Positions 41,751 through 50,422 of a DNA stretch of 64,000 nt are shown here, one piece after another. The notes under the pieces are model-generated. The model saw only the letters and a list, made by a program, of their open reading frames with translations, ran no database searches and was not told the origin of the DNA. Numbering within the stretch: the first letter of the stretch is position 1; each line of letters begins with the position of its first letter. The position numbers were made by a program, and so were the translations under genes. Source of the stretch: Microbispora rosea (GTDB taxonomy: Bacteria; Actinomycetota; Actinomycetes; Streptosporangiales; Streptosporangiaceae). The stretch is taken from assembly GCF_900156315.1 (NCBI RefSeq), contig NZ_FTNI01000012.1:124001-188000 (forward strand). Direction: 5' to 3'.

Positions 41751-43262
41751 ATGGCGACTCCAAGCAAACCAGCGGAGATCTTCGACCGCGATGCCGAGTG
41801 GGCTGAACTAGAGCGTTTCGTCACGAATCCCGATCCCGGACCCAACCTCGCGGTGGTGTACGGTCATCGCCGCCAGGGCAAGAGCTTTCTCCTCGATCAT
41901 CTGGCCAGGCGGTACGGCGGGCTTTATCACGTGGCCGCAGAGGACGACCCGCGTACGGCGTTGGACGGTTTCGCCGCGTCCCTCGCCGAATGGCTCGGCC
42001 TGGCCGTGCCGCTGCGATTCGCGGACTGGAAGTCCGGGATCGAGGCTGCCGTCGAGCAGATGACCCGGCGCTCCGTGGAGACCGGCAAACCGGCTCTCAT
42101 GGTGATAGACGAGTATTCGTACCTGCTCTCCGGCACACCTGCCCTATCGTCCTACATCCAGAACGCCTTCGACCGGTACAAGCGCGACCGGCGTGGCATC
42201 GTTCGGATCGTGCTGTGCGGGTCCGCCTTCTCCCTGATGGCGAACCTGCTCTCCGGCGACAAGCCGCTGTACGGAAGAGCGGCGCTCGGCAAACTGATCC
42301 GGCCCTTCGACCACCGTCTCGCAGCGCGTTTCTGGAACGCCACGCACCGCCCCACAGCCCTGCGGCTGCACGCCATCGTGGGAGGAGTGCCCGGTTATCG
42401 GATGCTGGCCGAGGCCGTCTATCCCACCTCGGGATTCCACGCTCCTCCTGACCTTGACGAGTGGGTGGTCGCGACCGTGCTGAACCCCGCGTCCATGCTG
42501 TTTCAGGAGCATGACCGGCTACTGCGAGAGGACCCGCGGATCACCCACCGGGCCCTTTACCAGGGGGTGCTCCGGCAGATCGCTCAGGGTGTGACCAAGC
42601 CCGGAAAGATCGCTGCCGCATTGGGGCGCGACGCGCGGAGCATGAAGCATCCGCTTGATGCCCTGGTGGACACCGGCCTGGTGCGACGCGTGGAGGACCT
42701 CGTGTTCTCCGGGAAGACCAGCTACCACATAGCCGAGCCGATCCTCCGGTTCGCCCACGCCGTGATCCTGCCTCGTCTCAGTCAACTCGAGCGCGGCAGA
42801 GCCCGCACGGTCTGGGAGCGTTCAGCCGACGTCTTTCGCAGCAACATCCTAGGCCCGCATTTCGAAGACCTCGTTCGTGACTGGCTCACCGACCAAGGAT
42901 GGGCCCGGCTCGGGTTCTCCGAGCCGGGCGAGGTCGGCCAGACGACGATCAGCTCCGGCGCGGAAGGGCAACGTGGCCATCAGGTTGACGTGGTGATGCT
43001 GGACCCTGACGCCTCTCCACGTGGAGACCGGGTCGCCATCCGAATCCTGGGTGAGGCCAAATGCACCGCCGAGCCGCGCAGCGGGCACGATCTGCGACGG
43101 CTGGAGAAGATCAGAGAGCGGATGCGCTCCATCAGCAAGATCGACGTCTCAGCCACGCATTATGCCGTCTTCAGCGAATCCGGCTTCGCGGCCGATCTGC
43201 TCGCGGAGGCGAGCCGTAGGGACGACGTCCATCTGGTGGATCTCGACGACCTCTACGAATGA
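41751..43262 (+). CDS. ATPase_2 (STAND-like) protein with C-terminal DUF234 nuclease-like domain
   Basis: 503 residues from ATG 41751 (GCGGAG about 9 nt upstream). N-terminal P-loop: VVYGHRRQGKSFLL with Lys44, and Walker B ALMVIDEYSYLL with Asp120-Glu121; IVLCGSAFSLM is sensor-like. A winged-helix segment follows (GKIAAALGRDARSMKHPLDA). The C-terminal part has HFEDLVRDWL, then QVDVVML with Asp413 and GEAKC with Glu435-x-Lys437, the order of a PD-(D/E)xK nuclease. Function is not established for this archaeal-type family. Codon use is less GC-biased (AGC, CTA and AGG are commoner) than in neighbours. It interrupts the AraC remnant, suggesting acquisition. Confidence 0.85.
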   Translation: MATPSKPAEIFDRDAEWAELERFVTNPDPGPNLAVVYGHRRQGKSFLLDHLARRYGGLYHVAAEDDPRTALDGFAASLAEWLGLAVPLRFADWKSGIEAAVEQMTRRSVETGKPALMVIDEYSYLLSGTPALSSYIQNAFDRYKRDRRGIVRIVLCGSAFSLMANLLSGDKPLYGRAALGKLIRPFDHRLAARFWNATHRPTALRLHAIVGGVPGYRMLAEAVYPTSGFHAPPDLDEWVVATVLNPASMLFQEHDRLLREDPRITHRALYQGVLRQIAQGVTKPGKIAAALGRDARSMKHPLDALVDTGLVRRVEDLVFSGKTSYHIAEPILRFAHAVILPRLSQLERGRARTVWERSADVFRSNILGPHFEDLVRDWLTDQGWARLGFSEPGEVGQTTISSGAEGQRGHQVDVVMLDPDASPRGDRVAIRILGEAKCTAEPRSGHDLRRLEKIRERMRSISKIDVSATHYAVFSESGFAADLLAEASRRDDVHLVDLDDLYE

Positions 43263-43328
43263 TCACGTCGTACGGGAGACATTCGGGCGCGGGCCGGGCC
43301 CAGCCCGGTGCCGTCCCCTGCGAAGGTG

Positions 43329-44360
43329 TCAGGCGGCCGTGCGCTCGCCGAGGGGGCGGCGGCGCAGGCTCGTTTGCTGGAGAGCCGGCGGCACGTACGC
43401 CTGGTCGAGCACGCCGACGTCGGTGCCGGGCGGGACGATCGCGTCGATCCGGTCGAGGATGTCGTCGGTCAGAGCGACGTCCACGCCCGCGAGCAGGTCG
43501 TCGAGGTGGCTCATCGTGCGCGGCCCGATGATGGCGCTGGTCACGCCGGGATGAGCGATGGCGAAGGCCATGGCGAGGTGGGTCAGCGGCAGACCCGCCT
43601 CCTGGGCGAGCGAGATGAACCGCTCGACGACCTCGATACGGTGCTCGTCGTTGACGTGCTTGAGGAGGCCGGCGCGGCGGAGCTCGTTCTGCCGCCCCTT
43701 GCGGACCTGTCCGGTGAGCAGTCCCTGCCCGAGCGGGCCCCACACGAGCGTGCCCATTCCGTAGCGCTGCGCGGCCGGCAGCACCTCGCGTTCGATGCCG
43801 CGGTTGAGCAGCGAGTAGGGCGGCTGCTCGGTGCGGAACCGCTCCAGGCCGCGCCGCTCGGCGACCCACTGGGCCTCGACGATGTCGGACGCCGGCATGG
43901 CGGACGTCCCGATCGCACGGACCTTTCCGCTGTGGATCAGGTCGGAGAGCGCGGAGAGCGTCTCCTCGACGTCCGTGGCGGGGTCCGGCCGGTGGATCTG
44001 ATAGAGGTCGATGTGGTCGGTCCCCAGGCGGCGCAGCGAGTTCTCGACGGCGGTCATGATCCAGCGCCGCGAGGCGCCCTGCTGATTGGGATCGTCACCG
44101 ACGGGGCGGCTCACCTTGGTCGCGAGCACGACGTTGTCCCGCCGTCCCTTGAGCGCCCTGCCGACGATTTCTTCCGAATCGCCGTAGGCGTCGGCGGTGT
44201 CGATGAGGTTGACCCCCGCGTCCAGCGCCTTGTGGATGATGCGGGCCGAGTCGCCGGGATCGGGGTTGCCGATGGACGTGGCGAACATCAGTGCGCCGAG
44301 CCCATAGGGGCTGACCTTGATACCGGTGCGGCCGAGCGTGCGGTACTGCATGCGAACCAT
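43329..44360 (-). CDS. Aldo/keto reductase
   Basis: 343 residues from ATG 44360, with AAGGAGAGG directly upstream; ATG 44351 is a weaker alternative. TIM-barrel AKR of the YajO/IolS type: LGRTGIKVSPYGLGALMF, then the catalytic DTADAYGDSEE (Asp, Tyr), LATKVSRPVG (Lys) and DLYQIHRPDP (His). NADPH phosphate-binding region IIGPRTMSHLDDLLAG is intact. It probably reduces aldehydes or sugars. The divergent XRE regulator begins 140 bp away and may control it. Confidence 0.93.
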   Translation of the reverse strand: MVRMQYRTLGRTGIKVSPYGLGALMFATSIGNPDPGDSARIIHKALDAGVNLIDTADAYGDSEEIVGRALKGRRDNVVLATKVSRPVGDDPNQQGASRRWIMTAVENSLRRLGTDHIDLYQIHRPDPATDVEETLSALSDLIHSGKVRAIGTSAMPASDIVEAQWVAERRGLERFRTEQPPYSLLNRGIEREVLPAAQRYGMGTLVWGPLGQGLLTGQVRKGRQNELRRAGLLKHVNDEHRIEVVERFISLAQEAGLPLTHLAMAFAIAHPGVTSAIIGPRTMSHLDDLLAGVDVALTDDILDRIDAIVPPGTDVGVLDQAYVPPALQQTSLRRRPLGERTAA

Positions 44361-44500
44361 GCCTCTCCTTCGTCGAACAGTCCGGGTCGTCCGTGGCGTC
44401 GGCGAACCCGGCTCCCAGCTTCCGGCGGCGCGGGCGTGGGCGGGAGAGACGCCCTTATCCGGGGACAGGCCGTCCCTGGCAACCTCCGGCGCACCGGGGC

Positions 44501-44524
44501 ATGGTGAAGGGCATGGTGAAGGGT
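44501..44524. repeat. 12-bp tandem duplication over the XRE start codon
   Basis: ATGGTGAAGGGC (44501-44512) is followed at once by ATGGTGAAGGGT (44513-44524). It gives two in-frame ATG starts plus GTG 44525. Ribosome sites do not decide between them. Confidence 0.85.
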
Positions 44525-45367
44525 GTGGACAGAACCGAACTGGCCGACTTCCTGCGTCACTGCCGCGCCCGAGTCGCCCCTGCCGACGTGGGGCTGTCGC
44601 ACGGCGCGCGGCGGCGCACCCCGGGACTGCGCCGCGAGGAGGTCGCGCAGCTGGCGGGCATGTCCACCGACCACTACACGCGGCTCGAACAGGCCAGGGG
44701 CTCGCACCCGTCCCGCCAGATGCTCGCCGCCGTCGCCCGCGCGCTGCGGCTGACCGGCGACGAACGGGACCACCTCTTCCACCTGGCCGGCGAGGAGCCG
44801 CCGCGGGACCGGCCGGCCACGGAGCACGTCCGGCCCGGCCTGCTGCTCATCCTCGACCGGCTGATCGACACGCCCGCCCAGGTGGTGAACGACCGCGGCG
44901 ACGTCCTCGCGCAGAATTCGATGGACAAAGCACTTCACGGTGACGCGTCCGCCCGCCCCGAGGCGGAGCGCAACGTCATCTGGCGCTACTTCACCGACCC
45001 GTCCGCGCGGGAGCTCTTCCCTGCCGCGGACCGTGACCACGCCGCCCGCACGGCGGTGGCGGATCTGCGCGCCACCTCCGCCCGCCGCCCGGACGACGCC
45101 CGGCTGGCAGAGCTCGTACGCCGGCTCCGCGCCCGCAGCGAGGAGTTCTCCGCGCTGTGGAACGCCCACGACGTCGCCGTACGCCGCGCCGACGTCAAGC
45201 GCTTCCAGCATCCGGTCGTCGGCCTGCTGGAGCTGGACTGCGAGGTGATGCTGAGCCCGGAGCACGACCAGCGGCTGGTCGTCTACACCGCCCGCCCGGG
45301 CAGCGAGTCCCACGAGCGGCTGGAGCTGCTGCGCGTGGTCGGCCTCCAGGACATGATCCGCGGCTGA
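44501..45367 (+). CDS. XRE regulator with MmyB-like ligand-binding domain
   Basis: 288 residues from ATG 44501 (284 from ATG 44513; conserved sequence begins after either). N-terminal helix-turn-helix: RRTPGLRREEVAQLAGMSTDHYTRLEQARGSHPSRQML in segments. The C-terminal domain (about 110-285) has LLLILDRLIDTPAQVVNDRGDVLAQN, then WRYFTDPSAREL, HDVAVRRADVKRFQHPVVG and LELDCEVM, the MmyB-like fold that binds fatty-acid-type ligands. Such regulators often control a divergent oxidoreductase; here this would be the aldo/keto reductase. Confidence 0.92.
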   Translation: MVKGMVKGVDRTELADFLRHCRARVAPADVGLSHGARRRTPGLRREEVAQLAGMSTDHYTRLEQARGSHPSRQMLAAVARALRLTGDERDHLFHLAGEEPPRDRPATEHVRPGLLLILDRLIDTPAQVVNDRGDVLAQNSMDKALHGDASARPEAERNVIWRYFTDPSARELFPAADRDHAARTAVADLRATSARRPDDARLAELVRRLRARSEEFSALWNAHDVAVRRADVKRFQHPVVGLLELDCEVMLSPEHDQRLVVYTARPGSESHERLELLRVVGLQDMIRG

Positions 45368-45417
45368 ACCACGAGACGTTCGTCCCCGTCCGAAGGGACG
45401 GGGACGAACGCGGGCCG

Positions 45418-46926
45418 TCAGGAGGCGGCGTCGATGGCGTTCTTCGTGGTGGGCTCGGCGCCGTTGACGCTCGCGCCGTCCTTGGCCGCGGCGGGGGCGC
45501 CGCCGGCCAGCAGGGAGCGGGCCAGGCCGAGGCCGGTGCCGCCGAGCGTGAGCGCCTTGGCCAGCATCTCCTCGATGCCCTGGGCGCCGTTGAGCACCAC
45601 CATGTGGTCGACGTTGCCGAACGCCTTGGAGCCGGCCTCCACGATCTGCGGCCAGTTCTCGGCGAGCTGCTGGGCGATGACGGCCTCCTGGTTCTCGCGC
45701 AGCGCCTCGGACCGGGCCCTGATCGCGTCGGCCTCGGCCAGACCCTTGGCCTTGGCGGCCTCCGCCTCCGCGAGACCCTTGGCCTTGGCCGCCTCGGCCT
45801 CCGCGAGACCCCGCGCCTTGGCGGCCTCCGCCTCGCCCAGACCGGTCGCCTTGGTCGCCGACGCGGCGGCCTCACCGCGCACCCGCACCGACTCGGCGTC
45901 GGCCGCCGCCGCCTGCTTCACCTGGGACGCCTGGGCCGCTGCGCGCAGCTCGGTCTCCCTGGCCTCCGCCTCGGCCTGGGCGATGCGCGCGTCGCGCTCG
46001 GCCTGGGACAGCGTGACGGTCTCGTACGCCTTGGCGTCGGCGGGCTTGCGAACCTGCGACTGGAGCCGCTGCTCGGCGAGCTGGGCCTCCAGCTCCGCTG
46101 CCCTGGTCTCCTGGACGACGACCTCCTGCCGCGCGGTGGCCTCCGACAGCGGTCCTGCCTGCCGGGCCTTGGCCGCCGCCTGGTCCACCTCCGCCTGGTA
46201 TCCGGCCTGCTGGATCTGCGACTCGCGGACGGCGGCGGCCTTCTTGGCGGCCGCGACCTGCTCGGCCTCGGTGGCCTCCTGGTCGCGCTGGGCCTCGGCG
46301 ATTCGGGCCGCCGCGGCGATCTTCGCGGCGTGCGGCTTGCCGAGGTTCGTGATGTAGCCGGTCTCGTCCTCGATCTCCTGGATCTGCAGCGAGTCGACCA
46401 CCAGGCCGAGCTTGCTCATCTCGTCGGCCGCGGAGCTGCGGGTCTCGCTGGTGAGCCGCTCGCGGTTGAGGATGAGGTCCTCGACGGTCAGGTTGCCGAT
46501 GATCGAGCGCAGGTGACCGGTGAACAGCTCGTGGATGGCGCCGTTCATCGAGTCCTGCTGGTCGAGGAAGCGCCGGGCGGCGTTCGCGATGCTGGTGAAG
46601 TCGTCGCCCACCTTGTAGATGATCACACCGCGCACCTGGACCGGGATGCCCTGCTGGGTCACGCAGTTGACCTGGAGGTTCGTGGCCCGGCTGTCGAGCC
46701 GCAGCCGCCGGGCCGTCTGGAAGCCGGGCAGCACGGCGGTGCCCTTGCCCGTCACGATCTTGAAGCCGAGGCTGTCGGCCAGCTCGTTCTTCGTGTGCGC
46801 ACCGAGACCCGAGATGATCAGTGCCTCGTTCGGTTCGGCGACCCGCCAGATGGCCTTGAACAGGAGGATGAGGACGATGACGGCGACGACGGCCACACCG
46901 CCCACGACCAGGATCTCCGTTGACAT
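45418..46926 (-). CDS. Flotillin-like SPFH/band 7 protein
   Basis: 502 residues from ATG 46926, with GGAGG 5 nt upstream. One N-terminal membrane helix or hairpin (LVVGGVAVVAVIVLILLFKAI, about 6-26). SPFH domain to about 190: SGLGAHTKNELADSLGFKIV, LQVNCVTQQGIPVQVRGVIIYKVGD in pieces, and FLDQQDSMNGAIHELFTGHLR. A long EA-rich coiled coil follows (about 195-430), with three near-identical 11-residue units (GLAEAEAAKAK). The tail is Ala/Gly-rich. Flotillins scaffold ordered membrane domains. It lies 46 bp after an NfeD-type OB gene, the usual partner. Confidence 0.93.
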   Translation of the reverse strand: MSTEILVVGGVAVVAVIVLILLFKAIWRVAEPNEALIISGLGAHTKNELADSLGFKIVTGKGTAVLPGFQTARRLRLDSRATNLQVNCVTQQGIPVQVRGVIIYKVGDDFTSIANAARRFLDQQDSMNGAIHELFTGHLRSIIGNLTVEDLILNRERLTSETRSSAADEMSKLGLVVDSLQIQEIEDETGYITNLGKPHAAKIAAAARIAEAQRDQEATEAEQVAAAKKAAAVRESQIQQAGYQAEVDQAAAKARQAGPLSEATARQEVVVQETRAAELEAQLAEQRLQSQVRKPADAKAYETVTLSQAERDARIAQAEAEARETELRAAAQASQVKQAAAADAESVRVRGEAAASATKATGLGEAEAAKARGLAEAEAAKAKGLAEAEAAKAKGLAEADAIRARSEALRENQEAVIAQQLAENWPQIVEAGSKAFGNVDHMVVLNGAQGIEEMLAKALTLGGTGLGLARSLLAGGAPAAAKDGASVNGAEPTTKNAIDAAS

Positions 46927-46972
46927 GGGAGCCTCCGTGTGGTGGGGGGAAAGGAGTGGAGGAGGGAGCGAG

Positions 46973-47182
46973 TCAGACGACCGCGCGAGCGACATAGACG
47001 GTGCGCGGGGGCGAATACTCCACGACGACGACGATGGACCCCACCGGGATCTCCTCGTCCGGAATGCTCGGATAGGCGTAGAACGCCTCGACACCCCCGC
47101 GGATGGGCACCATCACCTCGCCGACAAGGCCGGGGCCGATCCTGCCCGTGACCCTGCCCTGTCTGCCGACCACCCGCGTCAC
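46973..47182 (-). CDS. NfeD C-terminal (OB-fold) domain protein
   Basis: 69 residues if read from GTG 47182, where the conserved sequence begins (VTRVVGRQGRVTGRIGPG); the frame extends to 47332 but without conservation. VVGRQGRV, then the beta-barrel GEVMVPIRGG, EIPVGSIVVVVEYSP and RTVYVARAV match the OB domain of NfeD proteins. Protease and membrane domains are absent. NfeD and flotillin form operons; here it is upstream, 46 bp from the flotillin. Ribosome-site support for the start is weak. Confidence 0.75.
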   Translation of the reverse strand: MTRVVGRQGRVTGRIGPGLVGEVMVPIRGGVEAFYAYPSIPDEEIPVGSIVVVVEYSPPRTVYVARAVV

Positions 47183-47369
47183 CCCGTCGTTTTCACCGCT
47201 CCTGGCTGCACCGCGAATGCGCAGGTTACCCCGTATCACCGTGCCGTGACAGAGCCGTTTTCCGTTCCCAGCCCCGCCGGCCGCGCAATTCGCCCTACTT
47301 CGCACCATCACCTGGCAGAACGGGGAGATCACTCCAGAAGTTCCGTCAGGCGGGACGATCCGTACACGA

Positions 47370-48419
47370 CTACTGGGCCGGCGCGGCGGGCTCCCTCTTC
47401 CCGGGCCGGCGGAGCCGGGTGAAGGCCCAGGAGACGTCGGGCTCCACCGCCCACCGGAACGCCCTGCGCACGGGGGACGTGCAGAGCAGGGCCGCGAGGA
47501 CGATCCCGAGGACCGCCATGGCGGTCACGCCGAGCGGGTTGACGAGGACGTCGTGGAAGCGCTCGGCGACCTTCACGGCGAACCCGTGCAGCAGGTAGGC
47601 GTACATCGTGGCGCCGCCCAGGCCGGTGAACCAGGTGCGGCGGCTCGGCGCGACCGCCAGGAACGCCGCCACCAGCAGGGCGCCGGCCGCCAGCAGGGCG
47701 AGCCGGATCAGCGTGCCGGTCAGGTCGTCCACGCCGATCTGGTGGTTGGAGTGGCGCCAGCGGATCCACTCCGTCGGCACGAGCGTGTGCACGGCGAACG
47801 CGGCGGCGAGGGCCGCCGCCAGGACGGCCCCGCCCGCGATCCTCGCCCGGCGACCGCGCAGGAGGTCGAGGTGCTCCGGAGTGAGCATGAGGCCAAGCAC
47901 GTAGAACGGCAGCAGGCCGAGGGTGCGGTTCATCGACAACTCGTCGGGCAGGGCGCTGGTGCCGGACAGCAGGCACAGCCCGACCGCGATCACCAGAGGG
48001 TGGCGCAACTGCTGCCAGACCGGCGTGGACAGCCGCCACAGGAACAGCGACATCAGGAACCAGGTCAGGTAGTACGGGTCGAGCAGGCTGATCTCGAGCT
48101 TGCCGTACAAGAAGAAGCGGGGCAGCGAATAGGCCACCTCGAAGATGACGTACGGCACCGCGAGGCCGCTGATGAGCTTGCGCGCCTTACCCGGAGAAAA
48201 CGTGAAATTACGGGACAAATAGCCGCTGACGACGATGAAGAGCGGCATGTGGAAGAGGTAGACGAAGAAGTAGAGCGCATGCGCCGCGGGGACGTCCCGC
48301 AGATCCTCGACGAGATGCCCGGAAACGACGAGCACGATGGCCAGGAACTTGGCGTTGTCCAGCAGCGGGTCGCGGACGGCGGACCTGCCGGACGGGCGGG
48401 CGGGGGCGATCACGGTCAT
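47370..48419 (-). CDS. Acyltransferase 3 family membrane protein (fucose/hexose O-acetyltransferase-like)
   Basis: 349 residues, about ten membrane helices. The family start is RDPLLDNAKFLAIVLVVSGHLVE, with the catalytic His, then YFFVYLFHMPLFIVVSGYLSR. YYLTWFLMSLFLWRL and LPFYVLGLML are typical of the YcfT/WecH branch. These enzymes transfer acetyl groups to periplasmic or surface glycans. It differs from the first acyltransferase (21.3-22.6 kb), so the organism may have two decorations. The start ATG 48419 is followed by a short cytoplasmic tail. Confidence 0.9.
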   Translation of the reverse strand: MTVIAPARPSGRSAVRDPLLDNAKFLAIVLVVSGHLVEDLRDVPAAHALYFFVYLFHMPLFIVVSGYLSRNFTFSPGKARKLISGLAVPYVIFEVAYSLPRFFLYGKLEISLLDPYYLTWFLMSLFLWRLSTPVWQQLRHPLVIAVGLCLLSGTSALPDELSMNRTLGLLPFYVLGLMLTPEHLDLLRGRRARIAGGAVLAAALAAAFAVHTLVPTEWIRWRHSNHQIGVDDLTGTLIRLALLAAGALLVAAFLAVAPSRRTWFTGLGGATMYAYLLHGFAVKVAERFHDVLVNPLGVTAMAVLGIVLAALLCTSPVRRAFRWAVEPDVSWAFTRLRRPGKREPAAPAQ

Positions 48420-48506
48420 GCGGCCGGACCCTAGTCACCCGCCGTGAGCACCGGCGCAACCGCGGGCGAACACTCCCCGAACTCTTCCCATGCCCGCCCG
48501 GGCGGA

Positions 48507-49286
48507 TCAGGCGGCGCGGTAGCGCGTGGCGAGCCGGTGACTCTGGCCGCCGAAGGCGGCGAGCTCGGCCCGGAAGACCGCGTCCAGGAGTCCGGCGTCC
48601 TCGACGCCGGGGGCGCAGACGGTCTCGCCCAGCTCCAGGCCGCGCAGGCTGGCCGTGACGACGTCGTCGGCGCTCATGCGGGGCACGGCGCTCAGGTCGA
48701 GGCCCTGACGCTCGTGGAACTCGGTGGCCACCACGCCGGGGCACAGCACCTGCACGGCGACTCCCGTGCCTTCGAGCTCCGCGCTCAGGGTCTGGGACAT
48801 CGCGACGAGGTGGGCCAGGGTCCCGGCGTAGACGGCCCTGCGGGGCATCTGGGAGTGCGGCGCGGGACCGCTGAAGGCGATCATCCCGGCCACGTTGACC
48901 ACCGCGCCCTCGCCCCGCTCCCGCATGCCCGCGACGGCGGCGCGGGTGAGCATCGTCGGGGCGACGACCTTGACGTGCACGAGTTCCCTGGCCTTGCCGG
49001 CGGGGAGCTCGTCGAGCGGCATGTAGTGCGACACCCCGGCGTTGTTCACGAGCGTGGTCAACGGCTCGGCCGCGCAGATCTCGGCGACCGTGTCGATGCC
49101 CTCGTCGGTCGACAGGTCGGCGGCCACCGTCCGCACCCCGACCTCGGGGTGCGAGGCGGCGAACTCCTCCAGGCGCTCCTTCCGCCGGCCCACGATCACC
49201 AGGTCGTGGCCGAGGGCCGCCAGCCGCTCGGCGAAGGCCCTGCCGATTCCCGAGGTGGCGCCGGTGACGAGTGCGAGCGTGCTCAT
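48507..49286 (-). CDS. SDR-family protein lacking its catalytic tetrad
   Basis: 259 residues from ATG 49286. The cofactor fold is intact: VTGATSGIGRAFAERLA, VGRRKERLEE and NNAG at 81-84. In a normal SDR the tetrad is Asn, Ser, Tyr, Lys. Here the Asn position is Lys106 (HVKVVAP), the Ser position is Gly134 (VNVAGMI), and Tyr153 is kept but Lys is replaced by Leu157 (YAGTLAH). The rest (ELEGTGVAVQVLCPGVVATEF) is normal. It may bind NADP(H) without oxidoreductase activity. A second, intact SDR lies 212 bp upstream on the same strand. Confidence 0.85.
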   Translation of the reverse strand: MSTLALVTGATSGIGRAFAERLAALGHDLVIVGRRKERLEEFAASHPEVGVRTVAADLSTDEGIDTVAEICAAEPLTTLVNNAGVSHYMPLDELPAGKARELVHVKVVAPTMLTRAAVAGMRERGEGAVVNVAGMIAFSGPAPHSQMPRRAVYAGTLAHLVAMSQTLSAELEGTGVAVQVLCPGVVATEFHERQGLDLSAVPRMSADDVVTASLRGLELGETVCAPGVEDAGLLDAVFRAELAAFGGQSHRLATRYRAA

Positions 49287-49498
49287 GACTGCTGTTCCCT
49301 TTCCCTGCCCGGCCGCGGGGGCCGGAGTGCGGCTCTCGTGGAGCCGGGTCGTGTTCCGCATCCGTGACTCCAGGATGCGGAGACGACCGGGTGAGCAGCC
49401 AGATGACCCGTCTTCCTGGGACCGCCGATACCAGGCAGGGCGCGCTTGCGGGCGGGCAGCCGACGGCGCTTACGGGCGGACAGCCCGCCGGCGCTCCT

Positions 49499-50311
49499 TC
49501 AGGCGGACAGCCCGGTGGCCGCCAGGCTCGCGTCCCACAGGGCGGCGGCGAGGGCGGGGTCCGACATCCTCTCCGGCGCCCGTACGGGAGCGTTCTTGAC
49601 GAAATACCGGCCCGGGTGATCGACGCCGTCGGCGTGGGTGGCGAGATGGACGATGCGCTCGGCTCCGGCCTGCGGCGGCTCGCCCATGCCCGGGAGGAGC
49701 CACACCAGCTTCATGAAGAACGTGCCCTCGGCGAACGAGGTCTTGAGCACCCCGGGGTGGAGACACGTGGCGGCCAGGCCCCGCTCGGCGAGCGACACGG
49801 TGAACAGCGCGTTGGCCTGCTTGGAGTCGCCATACTGCAGCCAGCCGTTCCAGCGCCGCCGCTCCCTCGACAGGTCGGCCGGGTCGAGGCGGCCCGTCTT
49901 CCCCGCCCGGGACGAGGTGGTGACGACCCTGGCGGACGACGCCGTGAGCCGGTCGAGCAGCAGGTTCGTCAGCAGGAACGGCGCCAGGTGGTTGACCTGC
50001 ATCATCCACTCGTTGCCGTCCGCGGTGGTCCGGCGGTCGGGCGTCATCACGCCGGCGTTGTTGACCAGCACGTCTATGCGCTCGTACCGCGCCAGCAGCT
50101 CCGCCGCCAGCCCGCGCACCTCATCGAGGGAGGAGAAGTCCGCGAGGAGCGTGTCCGGACGGCTGCCGCCGGCCTGCTCCGCGCGGTCCGCGACGGCGCG
50201 GAGCTTCTCCGGGGTACGTCCGACGAGCACGATTTGGTGACCTCGCCGGGCGAGATCAAGGGCAGAAGCTGCACCGATTCCGGCACCAGCCCCAGTGATC
50301 ACTGTAATCAT
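49499..50311 (-). CDS. Short-chain dehydrogenase/reductase (WWOX/retinol dehydrogenase-like)
   Basis: 270 residues from ATG 50311, with GGGAGG about 5 nt upstream. TGAGAGIGAASALDLARRG is the dinucleotide motif, NNAG follows near 85, then VVTTSSRAGK (Ser) and YGDSKQAN (Tyr-x3-Lys). An active enzyme of the RDH11-14/WWOX type; substrate unknown. It is divergent from the conservon, with a 111-bp gap. Confidence 0.9.
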   Translation of the reverse strand: MITVITGAGAGIGAASALDLARRGHQIVLVGRTPEKLRAVADRAEQAGGSRPDTLLADFSSLDEVRGLAAELLARYERIDVLVNNAGVMTPDRRTTADGNEWMMQVNHLAPFLLTNLLLDRLTASSARVVTTSSRAGKTGRLDPADLSRERRRWNGWLQYGDSKQANALFTVSLAERGLAATCLHPGVLKTSFAEGTFFMKLVWLLPGMGEPPQAGAERIVHLATHADGVDHPGRYFVKNAPVRAPERMSDPALAAALWDASLAATGLSA

Positions 50312-50422
50312 CAGTTCCTCCCACTGCGCCAGAACTGTATCGGTGCTAGCCTTCTGTGCGATCTTCCGGAGGTGCATTCCCCCATAAATGCGGCGCGAGC
50401 CTCCAGCAATGCAGGAGTGGCT

